From Chryseobacterium sp. G0162 (GTDB taxonomy: Bacteria; Bacteroidota; Bacteroidia; Flavobacteriales; Weeksellaceae), in the NCBI RefSeq assembly GCF_003815715.1, contig NZ_CP033922.1, forward strand, positions 3,334,001 to 3,398,000: DNA of 64,000 nucleotides, read 5' to 3'. The number at the start of each line of letters is the position of its first letter. Positions within the stretch are counted from its first letter, which is position 1. The notes under the pieces are model-generated. The model did no database searches and was not told the DNA's origin. It saw only the letters and a list, made by a program, of their open reading frames with translations. Shown here in pieces: positions 15,827 to 23,127 of the stretch. A program made the position numbers and the translations under genes.

Positions 15827-16987
15827 TTACAACGGCTTTGCTCTCAATAGGCTATCCGAAGAAATAGCTTTGGGTTTGATGGAGGCTCCGTCTTTCAGGT
15901 TTCCGATTCCGGTGTAGACAATTTTTTCTCCTGGTGAAAGTCCTTCAGAGATAAAGTAATAACTATCTGTTTTTCCTGAAATTTTAATAGGTTTTCCGGT
16001 TACCTTTTTATCATTGCCCATTACATAGACATACGTTTTATCCTGAATTTCGAAAGTAGATTCCTGTGGAATAACCACTGCATTTGAAATCAGTTGTGGC
16101 ATACGTATTCTTCCTGTATTTCCGGTTCTCAGTGTTCCGTTGGTATTAGGAAAAACGGCACGTACGCTGATGGCTCCTGTTGTTTTGTCAAACTGTCCGT
16201 CTACAATGCTTAATCTTCCTTTTTCAGGATAAGTACTGTTGTCGGCAATAACCAAGTCTACCATAGGCATATTTTTTAACTTTTCCTCTAAAGTTGCGCC
16301 GGGATATTTATTCTGAAAAGCAATAAAATCAAGTTCACTTAAAGAGAAATAGGCATAAATTTCACTGATGTCTGATAGTAAAGTCAATGGATTAGGATCA
16401 GTTCTTGAGATCAGGCTTCCCTTTTTAAAAGGAATTCGTCCGATATATCCGCTTACGGGTGCTGTAATCGTAGTAAATCCTACATTGATTTTAGCACTGC
16501 CAACAGATGCTCTGGCCTGTGATGCGGCAGCTATAGCGGCTTCATAGTTGGCTTTTGCTGTTTTAAGCTGAACATCAGATACAACTTTTGCAGCAACTAA
16601 AGGCTGAAGTCTGTCCACTTCTACTTTTGCCTTTTGTATATTGGCGTTGGCAACCTGAAGATTAGCATTTGCCATATTCATCTGCTCGCCATAGCTTCTT
16701 GAATCTATTTTAAATAAAGGCTGTCCGGCTCTTACATACGCGCCTTCCTCTACATAAATTCTGTCCAGATATCCATCAACCTGAGATCTGATTTCCACAT
16801 TGTTTTTCCCTTCTAAAGCAGTTGGGAATTCCTGATAGGTGGTAGCAGGAGAAGATATAACGGTATAAACCGGAAGTTCAGGAGCTGGAGGTGCAGTATT
16901 GGATCCTTCCGCAGCCTTGGTGCAGCTCTGTAAAAGAATTATACTTGATATAAGTACAATAAACCTTGTTTTTCCAGGTATGTTCAT
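15827..16987 (-). CDS. RND efflux periplasmic adaptor (MFP/AcrA type) lipoprotein
   Basis: Links pump and outer-membrane channel. The 386 residues start with a signal and lipobox (LLQSC, Cys22). The lipoyl-like half motif EIRSQVDGYLDRIYVEEGAYV and its partner GFTTITAPVSGYIGRIPFKKGS flank an Ala/Lys-rich coiled-coil hairpin (about residues 100-170), followed by beta-barrel and membrane-proximal domains. It is the first gene of the efflux set. Its upstream region (16988-17356) contains three copies of the CTAAC-RGY-GTTA palindrome, so repression by the adjacent TetR protein is likely. Confidence 0.95.
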   Translation of the reverse strand: MNIPGKTRFIVLISSIILLQSCTKAAEGSNTAPPAPELPVYTVISSPATTYQEFPTALEGKNNVEIRSQVDGYLDRIYVEEGAYVRAGQPLFKIDSRSYGEQMNMANANLQVANANIQKAKVEVDRLQPLVAAKVVSDVQLKTAKANYEAAIAAASQARASVGSAKINVGFTTITAPVSGYIGRIPFKKGSLISRTDPNPLTLLSDISEIYAYFSLSELDFIAFQNKYPGATLEEKLKNMPMVDLVIADNSTYPEKGRLSIVDGQFDKTTGAISVRAVFPNTNGTLRTGNTGRIRMPQLISNAVVIPQESTFEIQDKTYVYVMGNDKKVTGKPIKISGKTDSYYFISEGLSPGEKIVYTGIGNLKDGASIKPKAISSDSLLRAKPL

Positions 16988-17059
16988 TGTTAATTTAATT
17001 TTTTAAATAAAGTGTTAGATTGAAGTAATGTTTCTTTTTAATAAATGCTGTTTTTTTTC

Positions 17060-17072
17060 CTAACAGTGTTAA
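17060..17072. promoter_or_regulatory. Probable TetR operator 1
   Basis: CTAACAGTGTTAA is a 13-bp near-palindrome (last base deviates), 73 bp upstream of the adaptor start. It is the same as the perfect palindrome at 17965 except for the last base. Confidence 0.65.
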
Positions 17073-17194
17073 TGAATTGTTCAAAAAAAATTACAGATTT
17101 TTAATGTCCGATCAAGTCGATTGTTTCCATAATTGAAAATTGTTTTTAATGTTTAAGTATATGAAGATGTGAGGTGTAAATCATGTTAATTTTG

Positions 17195-17207
17195 CTAACG
17201 GTGTTAA
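17195..17207. promoter_or_regulatory. Probable TetR operator 2
   Basis: CTAACGGTGTTAA, same arms with a changed centre, lies in the adaptor upstream region. Confidence 0.6.
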
Positions 17208-17325
17208 TTTAAAAAGAAAAAATAAGTACCTTTAACAATCGAATCGTGTAGAGTTTTACATAGATGTTTTTTTATTTTTAATAAGGTTTTAACAAATATT
17301 TTACATTAATCAAGTGTTAAATTTC

Positions 17326-17338
17326 CTAACGGCGTTAA
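17326..17338. promoter_or_regulatory. Probable TetR operator 3
   Basis: CTAACGGCGTTAA lies 18 bp beyond the stop codon of the TetR gene and far upstream of the adaptor. The arms are conserved while the middle varies, as expected for a dimer-binding site. Confidence 0.6.
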
Positions 17339-17356
17339 CTTTAGTTCAAAAAAATA

Positions 17357-17953
17357 TTATAAAGACTTAATAAATGATGAAACAGTCTCATCCAAAGTCG
17401 ATTTATTCATAGTAGATGGAATATCTCCTGTACGCATCATCATAATGGAAATCATCCCATGAACCGCTGAAAATAGGGCGTGAGACATATGACATGCATT
17501 ATCTGTATTCGATCCGTTTTTTTCAATGATGTTATAGGTACATTCATAAATCAATTCCTGGAACGAAGAAAATTCTTTTTTCATCTGTCCTTTCCCACAA
17601 CATTGCATTCCCAGCCCAAACATGAGTTGGTAATATTCCTTATTATTAAAAGCAAAGTTCCAATAAGCATCTACAAGAGCTATAAGCTGCTCTTCCGGAG
17701 TATCATATTGCTGTTGTGCTTTTAATAATTCTATGTGTAATTTGTGAAAGCCATCTAATGAAATTTCAAATAGAATAGCATCCTTGTTTTCGAAATAATC
17801 ATACACCACTGGTGCGCTGTATTCAATAGCGTCTGCTATTTTACGCATAGATAGTGATGCCCAGCCTTCAGATTTCGCCAAAGTGAATGCCGCCTGCAAG
17901 ATACTTGCACGTATGGATTCTTTTTCTCTTTGACGACGTTCATGTAAGCCCAT
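17357..17953 (-). CDS. TetR/AcrR family transcriptional regulator
   Basis: Likely local repressor of the RND pump. The 198 residues begin MGLHERRQREKESIRASILQ; the helix-turn-helix is in ILQAAFTLAKSEGWASLSMRKIADAIEYSAPVVYDYF-type sequence (about residues 20-55), with the usual VYDYFENKDAIL end. The C-terminal ligand domain is variable. A TTG codon 27 bp upstream would add nine residues, but it lies within the operator palindrome and the start region, so the ATG at 17953 was chosen. The gene is upstream of and in line with the efflux genes, with 369 bp of operator-bearing sequence between. Confidence 0.92.
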   Translation of the reverse strand: MGLHERRQREKESIRASILQAAFTLAKSEGWASLSMRKIADAIEYSAPVVYDYFENKDAILFEISLDGFHKLHIELLKAQQQYDTPEEQLIALVDAYWNFAFNNKEYYQLMFGLGMQCCGKGQMKKEFSSFQELIYECTYNIIEKNGSNTDNACHMSHALFSAVHGMISIMMMRTGDIPSTMNKSTLDETVSSFIKSL

Positions 17954-17964
17954 GATATTCTTTT

Positions 17965-17977
17965 CTAACAGTGTTAG
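17965..17977. promoter_or_regulatory. TetR operator 4 (perfect palindrome, autoregulatory)
   Basis: CTAACAGTGTTAG has perfect 6-bp arms around a central G. On the minus strand it starts immediately after the TAGTTTTG -7 box of the TetR gene, so a bound dimer would cover the transcription start. Autorepression is inferred. Confidence 0.7.
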
Positions 17978-18010
17978 CAAAACTACTAACTTTTGAAGAT
18001 ATCTTCCAAA
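17978..18010 (-). promoter_or_regulatory. Promoter of the TetR gene
   Basis: On the minus strand TTTG (18007-18010) and TAGTTTTG (17978-17985) are 21 bp apart and match the Bacteroidota TTTG / TAnnTTTG pattern. The operator palindrome abuts the -7 box. Confidence 0.6.
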
Positions 18011-18236
18011 CGATATTTTAAATTTAATGAAAAAATAAGGAATTTGAGATAGACCGGAAGCTGGAAGAATGGTTGCTGGAAGTAGTTTAAGTATATAATT
18101 AAAAAATTATTGTAATAATTAATAAGGTAAATAGCCTGAGTCAATAAATAGAATATGAGAATAGATATTTTATGGCTTCAATAAACTTCCATCTTCCAGC
18201 CTCCATCTTCCTTACCAATATAACCAAAGAAATTTT

Positions 18237-18244
18237 TATCTTTG
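18237..18244 (+). promoter_or_regulatory. -7 element of the thioredoxin-like gene
   Basis: TATCTTTG, an exact TAnnTTTG, ends 20 bp before the ATG at 18265. This supports the short form of the protein, because a start farther upstream would lie outside the transcript. Confidence 0.5.
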
Positions 18245-18264
18245 TGAAACTAAAGAAAAAGGAT

Positions 18265-18819
18265 ATGAATACTCCCTCCAATATGTTGGCATTAGGTACA
18301 AAAGCTCCGTTTTTTGAGCTTCCGAACCCGTCAAAAACGAATGAACTTCAGTCTTTAGAAGAACTGAAAGGAGAAAAAGGAACGCTGGTTATCTTCATGT
18401 GCAACCACTGTCCGTTTGTTCTTCATGTAATTGATAAAATCAATGAATTGTATGAAGACTATAATGAAAAAGGAATTGAATTCATTGCGATCAATGCTAA
18501 TGATATTGAAAAATATCCGGATGACTCTCCTGAAAAAATGATTGAGTTCCAAATCGAAAGAAACTTCGATTTCCCTTATTTATTTGATGAGAGCCAGGCT
18601 ATTGCAAAAGCTTATGATGCAGAATGTACTCCTGATTTTTATTTCTTTGATGATAAATTAGACCTTGTATACAGAGGCCAGATGGATGATTCAAGACCTG
18701 GAAATAACAAAGATGTTACCGGAGAAGATTTGATTATTGCTTTTGAAAATCTTTTAGCTGGAGAATCTCAGGAAGAAATTCAGAGACCTAGTATGGGATG
18801 TAATATTAAATGGAAGTAA
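18265..18819 (+). CDS. Thioredoxin-fold (AhpC/TSA-like) protein
   Basis: The 184-residue protein has a redoxin domain: ALGTKAPFFELPNP at the start, then the redox motif CNHCPFVLHVID (Cys46 and Cys49), AINANDIEKYPDDSP, and the cis-Pro segment CTPDFYFFDD. This pattern is that of the widespread thioredoxin family proteins that carry the NHCPFV signature. It has no signal peptide and is presumably a cytosolic thiol reductase or peroxidase-like protein; the partner is unknown. The start was chosen at MNTPSNML because the upstream in-frame codons precede the -7 promoter box. It is monocistronic with its own terminator. Confidence 0.88.
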   Translation: MNTPSNMLALGTKAPFFELPNPSKTNELQSLEELKGEKGTLVIFMCNHCPFVLHVIDKINELYEDYNEKGIEFIAINANDIEKYPDDSPEKMIEFQIERNFDFPYLFDESQAIAKAYDAECTPDFYFFDDKLDLVYRGQMDDSRPGNNKDVTGEDLIIAFENLLAGESQEEIQRPSMGCNIKWK

Positions 18820-18853
18820 TTTCCGGTTACGGTTCTTACTTGTTATAATATAT

Positions 18854-18880
18854 GGCTGTTCTTTTTAGGACAGCTTTTTT
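18854..18880 (+). terminator. Terminator after the thioredoxin-like gene
   Basis: GGCTGTTC pairs with GGACAGCT (8 bp with two G-U) around a T-rich 6-nt loop, followed by a run of six T counting the last stem base. Confidence 0.75.
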
Positions 18881-18882
18881 GT

Positions 18883-19402
18883 TTCCCATAGATTGATTAG
18901 TAATCTCGCAGATTTAGGAGATCATGCAAATTTTTTCCTGGAGATAATCAATACTATAATATTCCTAACCGCAAGCATCTGTGCAAATCTGCGCAATCTG
19001 TGGGAAATAAAATTTTACAAATAAGATTACCACAAAAGTCACAAAAGATTTGAAATACTTAAATGATTTTAAGCTAAAAGTATATAGCATAAGAAGTACA
19101 CATAAGTTTAGAAAATCTTTAATATCCTTATCCGCAAGCATCTGTGCAAATCTGCACAATCTGTGGGAAATAAAATTTTACAAATAAGATTACCACAAAA
19201 GTTACAAAAGATTTGAAATACTTAAATGATTTTAAGCTAAAAGTATATAGCATAAGAAGTACATATAAGTTTAGAAAATCTTTAATATCCTTATCCGCAA
19301 GCATCTGTGTAAATCTGCGCAATCTGTGGGAAATAAAACTTTACAAATAAGATTACCACAAAAGTCATAATCATCTGCAAAATTTGCGTGATCTGCGAGA
19401 AA
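18883..19402. repeat. Tandem 163-bp repeats (2.4 units) with flanking fragments
   Basis: Units begin with GCAAGCATCTGTG at 18971, 19134 and 19297, exactly 163 bp apart; the third stops near 19368. Copies differ at only a few bases. Each unit contains CAATCTGTGGGAAATAAAA, ATTACCACAAAAGT and ATAAGAAGTACA. Fragments of the same words precede (TCTCGCAGATTT near 18906) and follow (ATCTGCGAGAAA near 19391). The minus-strand open frames inside are themselves repeated and look fortuitous. Related copies in the opposite orientation lie at 12187-12475 and 15712-15815. Confidence 0.85.
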
Positions 19403-19403
19403 C

Positions 19404-20267
19404 TCAGACACTCACCTTATTATGAGCATAATCTTTAATGAACTCTGAAGGCGTTTTTCCTGTATACTTTTTAAACATCCTGTTGAAATAGGTTACATTA
19501 TTGAAGCCACAACCGTAACTGCATTCTGAAATAGATTTATCCTGAGCCATCAGCAGACAGGCTTTATTGATGCGATATCGGTTTACAAATTCCGTAAAGG
19601 TGATCTGGGTTGCTTTTTTAAAAAAATTACAAAAGGCCGGTAAAGTCAGGTTTGCCAGTTTTGCGACATCTTCAATATTGATTTCCTTGTCGTAATGGTG
19701 TTCTACATAAGTGAAAATATTTTCAAGACGCGTTTTATTTTTTGAAATAATGGTGTAAGGCATAATTTCCTTATTCAAAAGGTCATAGTCTGTACACTTT
19801 GACAGTTCAAAAAGAATTTCCAACAGCAATAAATATCTTTTATAACCTTCTGATTCCAACATCAATTTTAATTTCGGAAGGAGAGCTTTCTTTACTTTAT
19901 GATGAAAGTGAATGCCATATTTTGAAAGTTCAAGCAGATTTTTGATGGATCTGGCTTCCACTTCTTGTTGGGGAAACTGGAGAATTTCTTCTTTAAACTG
20001 AAGGACTATTTCTTCATGCGGATCAATAGAATTCAATCCAAATCCTGAATGGGGAATATTAGAACCGATCAGAACGAGATCTCCATGTGTATAATTGCTT
20101 TTATGATAGCCAACGTGACGGGTTCCGCTCCCGGAAATGACACATACCAGCTCAATTTCGGGATGATAATGGTACTCCCATTTGAATTCTGAAATAGGAG
20201 AGTTATTATGAATGGTACGAAAGGAGCTTTTCTCATTGGGAATTACTCTTTCAAAAGTAACTTTCAT
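19404..20267 (-). CDS. AraC family regulator with cupin sensor domain
   Basis: Likely regulator of the adjacent trehalose locus. In 287 residues, an N-terminal cupin-like domain (WEYHYHPEIELVCVISGSGT, then GDLVLIGSNIPHSGFG) precedes two helix-turn-helix units (IEDVAKLANLTLPAFCNFFK and ISECSYGCGFNNVTYFNRMF) ending KKYTGKTPSEFIKDY. This is the usual sugar-responsive AraC layout. It is divergent from the MFS gene across 123 bp. That it senses trehalose is inferred from context. Confidence 0.92.
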   Translation of the reverse strand: MKVTFERVIPNEKSSFRTIHNNSPISEFKWEYHYHPEIELVCVISGSGTRHVGYHKSNYTHGDLVLIGSNIPHSGFGLNSIDPHEEIVLQFKEEILQFPQQEVEARSIKNLLELSKYGIHFHHKVKKALLPKLKLMLESEGYKRYLLLLEILFELSKCTDYDLLNKEIMPYTIISKNKTRLENIFTYVEHHYDKEINIEDVAKLANLTLPAFCNFFKKATQITFTEFVNRYRINKACLLMAQDKSISECSYGCGFNNVTYFNRMFKKYTGKTPSEFIKDYAHNKVSV

Positions 20268-20363
20268 TTAATTAATCATATTTAATCACTAAAAATACTA
20301 ATTATATTAATATTGTTCAAATATTGATTTATTGTGTTAAATTATTGTGAACAGAAATGCTTC

Positions 20364-20371
20364 TATCTTAG
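20364..20371 (+). promoter_or_regulatory. -7 element of the trehalose operon
   Basis: TATCTTAG, one mismatch from TAnnTTTG, lies 19 bp before the MFS start codon. Repeated TTGTG words just upstream could be part of the promoter or an activator site. Confidence 0.35.
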
Positions 20372-20390
20372 CCGCAAAGAAATAACCTGA

Positions 20391-21620
20391 ATGAAAAACT
20401 TCAACATCAAGGCGGTTTTATTTTTGAACTATTTTGTTTTCGCAATTCTTCTGAATTCTGTGGGAACAGTGATTTTGCAGGTACAGCAAAACTTCGGGAT
20501 TTCAAAATCATCTGCGAGTGTACTGGAAGGCTTTAAAGATCTTCCGATTGCGATCTGTTCATTTATTCTCGCTTCGTTTCTTCCTAAAATTGGGATTAAG
20601 AATTCAATGCTGATTGCACTATTTCTGGTGAGCGGAATGTGCTTTGTGATGCCGTTTACAAATGATTTCTGGATCTTCAAAGTATTATTTGCCATTGTAG
20701 GAGTTTCTTTTGCGCTTATTAAAATTTCTGTTTTTACTTCCATAGGTTTGGTGACAGAAACAGATAAAGAGCATTCAAGCTTTATGGGATTTCTGGAAGG
20801 ATTTTTTATGATTGGCGTATTGGCTGGAAATGTTTTATTCAGTTTATATATTGACGATCATAATCCGAAATCTACCCATTGGCTGAATGTGTATTGGGTG
20901 TTAGGAATACTTTCATCCCTGTCATTTTTATTTTTATTCTTTTCAAAGCTTAATGAAAAAGAGGCGAGAAGCGAGAAAACCGATTTATTAGGTGATCTAA
21001 AGAACAGTGTAAGTTTATTCAGCTATAAAAAAGTATTGTTCTTTTTACTCTGCGCATTCCTTTTTGTATTGGTAGAGCAGAGTTTTCAGACATGGACTCC
21101 CACATTTTATAAAGAAATTTTAAAAGTTCCAACCTCTATGAGTATTCAGGCAGGAGCCGTTTTGGCAGGAGCTTTTGCGCTGGGAAGATTTTTATCCGGT
21201 TTCTTTTCCAGAAAAATCAGCTGGATTTATGTGGTGTCATTCTGTGTGATTGGTTTTGCTGTAAGTTTACTCCTGGTCCTTCCATTGACACATAATATTC
21301 ATATTGATACAGGTACAAATTGGCTGAATGCACCACTTGTAGTGTATTTATTTCCATTAATGGGAGGTTTACTGGCCCCGATTTATCCGAGTATCAACTC
21401 AGTGATTCTTGCTTCCATCCCTAAATATTTACACAGTGCGATGTCTGGATTGATCGTGGTTTTCTCTGCCATCGGGGGAACAATAGGTTCAATCATTACA
21501 GGTTTTGTGTTTCAGGAATTCAGCGGACAGCAGGCATTTTACCTGTCTTTGATTCCCCTTTCATTGTTGATAACTTCAGCAATTTTCATGAATAAATTAA
21601 AAATTAACCCTAAGAAATAA
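20391..21620 (+). CDS. MFS transporter, probable trehalose or sugar importer
   Basis: The 409-residue protein has about twelve hydrophobic segments in two halves; an MFS-type loop (FLPKIGIKNSMLIAL) follows helix 2, and GRFLSGFFSRKISW occupies the equivalent place in the second half. No signal peptide is apparent. The gene precedes the trehalase gene by 2 bp and is the first gene of a plus-strand set with trehalase and TonB-dependent receptor. The substrate is inferred to be trehalose because the trehalase lacks a signal peptide and would need the sugar imported intact. Confidence 0.85.
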   Translation: MKNFNIKAVLFLNYFVFAILLNSVGTVILQVQQNFGISKSSASVLEGFKDLPIAICSFILASFLPKIGIKNSMLIALFLVSGMCFVMPFTNDFWIFKVLFAIVGVSFALIKISVFTSIGLVTETDKEHSSFMGFLEGFFMIGVLAGNVLFSLYIDDHNPKSTHWLNVYWVLGILSSLSFLFLFFSKLNEKEARSEKTDLLGDLKNSVSLFSYKKVLFFLLCAFLFVLVEQSFQTWTPTFYKEILKVPTSMSIQAGAVLAGAFALGRFLSGFFSRKISWIYVVSFCVIGFAVSLLLVLPLTHNIHIDTGTNWLNAPLVVYLFPLMGGLLAPIYPSINSVILASIPKYLHSAMSGLIVVFSAIGGTIGSIITGFVFQEFSGQQAFYLSLIPLSLLITSAIFMNKLKINPKK

Positions 21621-21622
21621 TT

Positions 21623-23104
21623 ATGAGTAATCAGCTTTATATAAAAGAAATCCAGGTACTTTTTGATGCCGTACAAAAGTCGAAGATTTTTGAAGATCAG
21701 AAAATGATGACCGATGCCGTTCCTTTATTTCCGATTGCGGAGATTAATGCAAAATACGAACAGGAAAAAGATACTGCCGGTTTCGACCTGAAAAATTTTG
21801 TGATGACTTATTTTGATTTTCTAGGTGCTAAAGTTTCTATCCGTAGAGAAGATGATCTTCCAATCGGGCAGCATATAGAAAAACTTTGGGATGAATTAAC
21901 ACGCACAGCTTACGAAGAAAAAGGCACTCTTTTAAAATTACCAAAACCTTATATCGTTCCGGGTGGACGTTTCAATGAGTTTTTTTATTGGGATAGCTAT
22001 TTTATTATGCTTGGGCTACAGGTTTCAGGTAGAGTAGAAATGATGGAGAATATTGTAGAAAACTGTTCTTACCTGATTCAAAATGTTGGATTTGTTCCCA
22101 ATGCCAGCAGGACTCATTTCTTAAGCCGCTCACAGCCTCCCTATTTTTCGCTGATGCTTGATCTTCTTGCTGAGACTAAAAATGATGAAACTATTTATAC
22201 TCAATATGATGATACTTTAGAAAAAGAATATGCTTTCTGGATGGACGGGGAAGAGGAAACAAAAATTGGGACTGGGTTGAAAAGAGTAGTAAAAACTAAG
22301 GATGGAGATGTTCTGAACAGATATTATGATACAGAAAACGAACCTCGTCCTGAAAGTTATCTGATTGATATTGAAGACCAGGAAAATGCGTCAGGAGAAG
22401 AATTTTATAGAAATATAAGAAGTGCCTGTGAATCCGGCTGGGATTTTTCCAGCAGATGGTTTGCAGATGGAGAACATATACAGACTATTGAAACACTGAA
22501 TCTTGCTGAGGTAGACTTAAACTGTCTTTTATGGCATTTAGAAACAACACTGGCAAAATCATCAGCGCTTCAGCATCTGAAAGACAAAGAAAATTATTTT
22601 ACTGAAAGAGCAGCAAGCCGAAGACATATGATTAATAAATACTTCTGGGATGAAAAGACGAAGATTTACAAAGATTATCATATTCAAAAAAACACAAAAA
22701 CACCGTCTCAACATATTGCTGCTCTTTACCCTTTATTTCTGGGAATTGCAGATCAGAATCAAGCCAAAGCAGTAGCTGAAACCATTTTTGAAAAATTTTT
22801 ATATCCGGGAGGGTTGGTTACTACGACTAAAAAAACAGGTCAACAATGGGATTTACCCAATGCATGGGCTCCTTATCAATGGCTTGGCTTTAAAGCCATG
22901 AAAAATTATGGTTTTGATGATGAGGCGGAACTTATTAAAAACAACTGGTGTTCGAATGTGGAAAGAGTGTATAAGAACACTGGGAAATTGATGGAAAAAT
23001 ACAATGCATTAGATACGGAAACAATTGCAGGAGGCGGGGAATATCCCAATCAGGACGGATTCGGTTGGACGAATGGAGTGTATTTAAAACTACAACAAAA
23101 CTGA
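21623..23104 (+). CDS. treF: Cytoplasmic alpha,alpha-trehalase, GH37
   Basis: Hydrolyses trehalose to two glucose. Both family signatures are present: PGGRFNEFFYWDSYF (about residues 112-126) and QWDLPNAWAPYQWLG (about 411-425), plus ESGWDFSSRWF with the likely catalytic Asp and GGGEYPNQDGFGWTNG with the likely catalytic Glu. The 493 residues show no signal peptide, so the enzyme should be cytoplasmic. It overlaps no neighbour and sits 2 bp after the transporter and 23 bp before the receptor. The symbol treF is assigned on family and localisation. Confidence 0.95.
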   Translation: MSNQLYIKEIQVLFDAVQKSKIFEDQKMMTDAVPLFPIAEINAKYEQEKDTAGFDLKNFVMTYFDFLGAKVSIRREDDLPIGQHIEKLWDELTRTAYEEKGTLLKLPKPYIVPGGRFNEFFYWDSYFIMLGLQVSGRVEMMENIVENCSYLIQNVGFVPNASRTHFLSRSQPPYFSLMLDLLAETKNDETIYTQYDDTLEKEYAFWMDGEEETKIGTGLKRVVKTKDGDVLNRYYDTENEPRPESYLIDIEDQENASGEEFYRNIRSACESGWDFSSRWFADGEHIQTIETLNLAEVDLNCLLWHLETTLAKSSALQHLKDKENYFTERAASRRHMINKYFWDEKTKIYKDYHIQKNTKTPSQHIAALYPLFLGIADQNQAKAVAETIFEKFLYPGGLVTTTKKTGQQWDLPNAWAPYQWLGFKAMKNYGFDDEAELIKNNWCSNVERVYKNTGKLMEKYNALDTETIAGGGEYPNQDGFGWTNGVYLKLQQN

Positions 23105-23127
23105 AACTAACAATAAAAAATAGGGCT

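Noticed and set aside
17954..17980. Nine-residue N-terminal extension of the TetR protein from a TTG codon
   Set aside because: The codons fall within the operator palindrome next to the -7 box; MGLHERRQ fits the family better.
18965..19322. Two minus-strand open frames of 64 codons with almost the same sequence
   Set aside because: They are the translation of the 163-bp tandem repeat, and both the frame and its copy are explained by the repeat; no leader, domain or promoter supports them.
18971..19368. Possible CRISPR array because of regular repeats
   Set aside because: The units are 163 bp and identical throughout, with no short repeats separated by unique spacers and no cas genes nearby.
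23065..23127. Longer start of the TonB-dependent receptor overlapping trehalase
   Set aside because: It would bury the signal peptide; the ATG at 23128 places it at the N-terminus.
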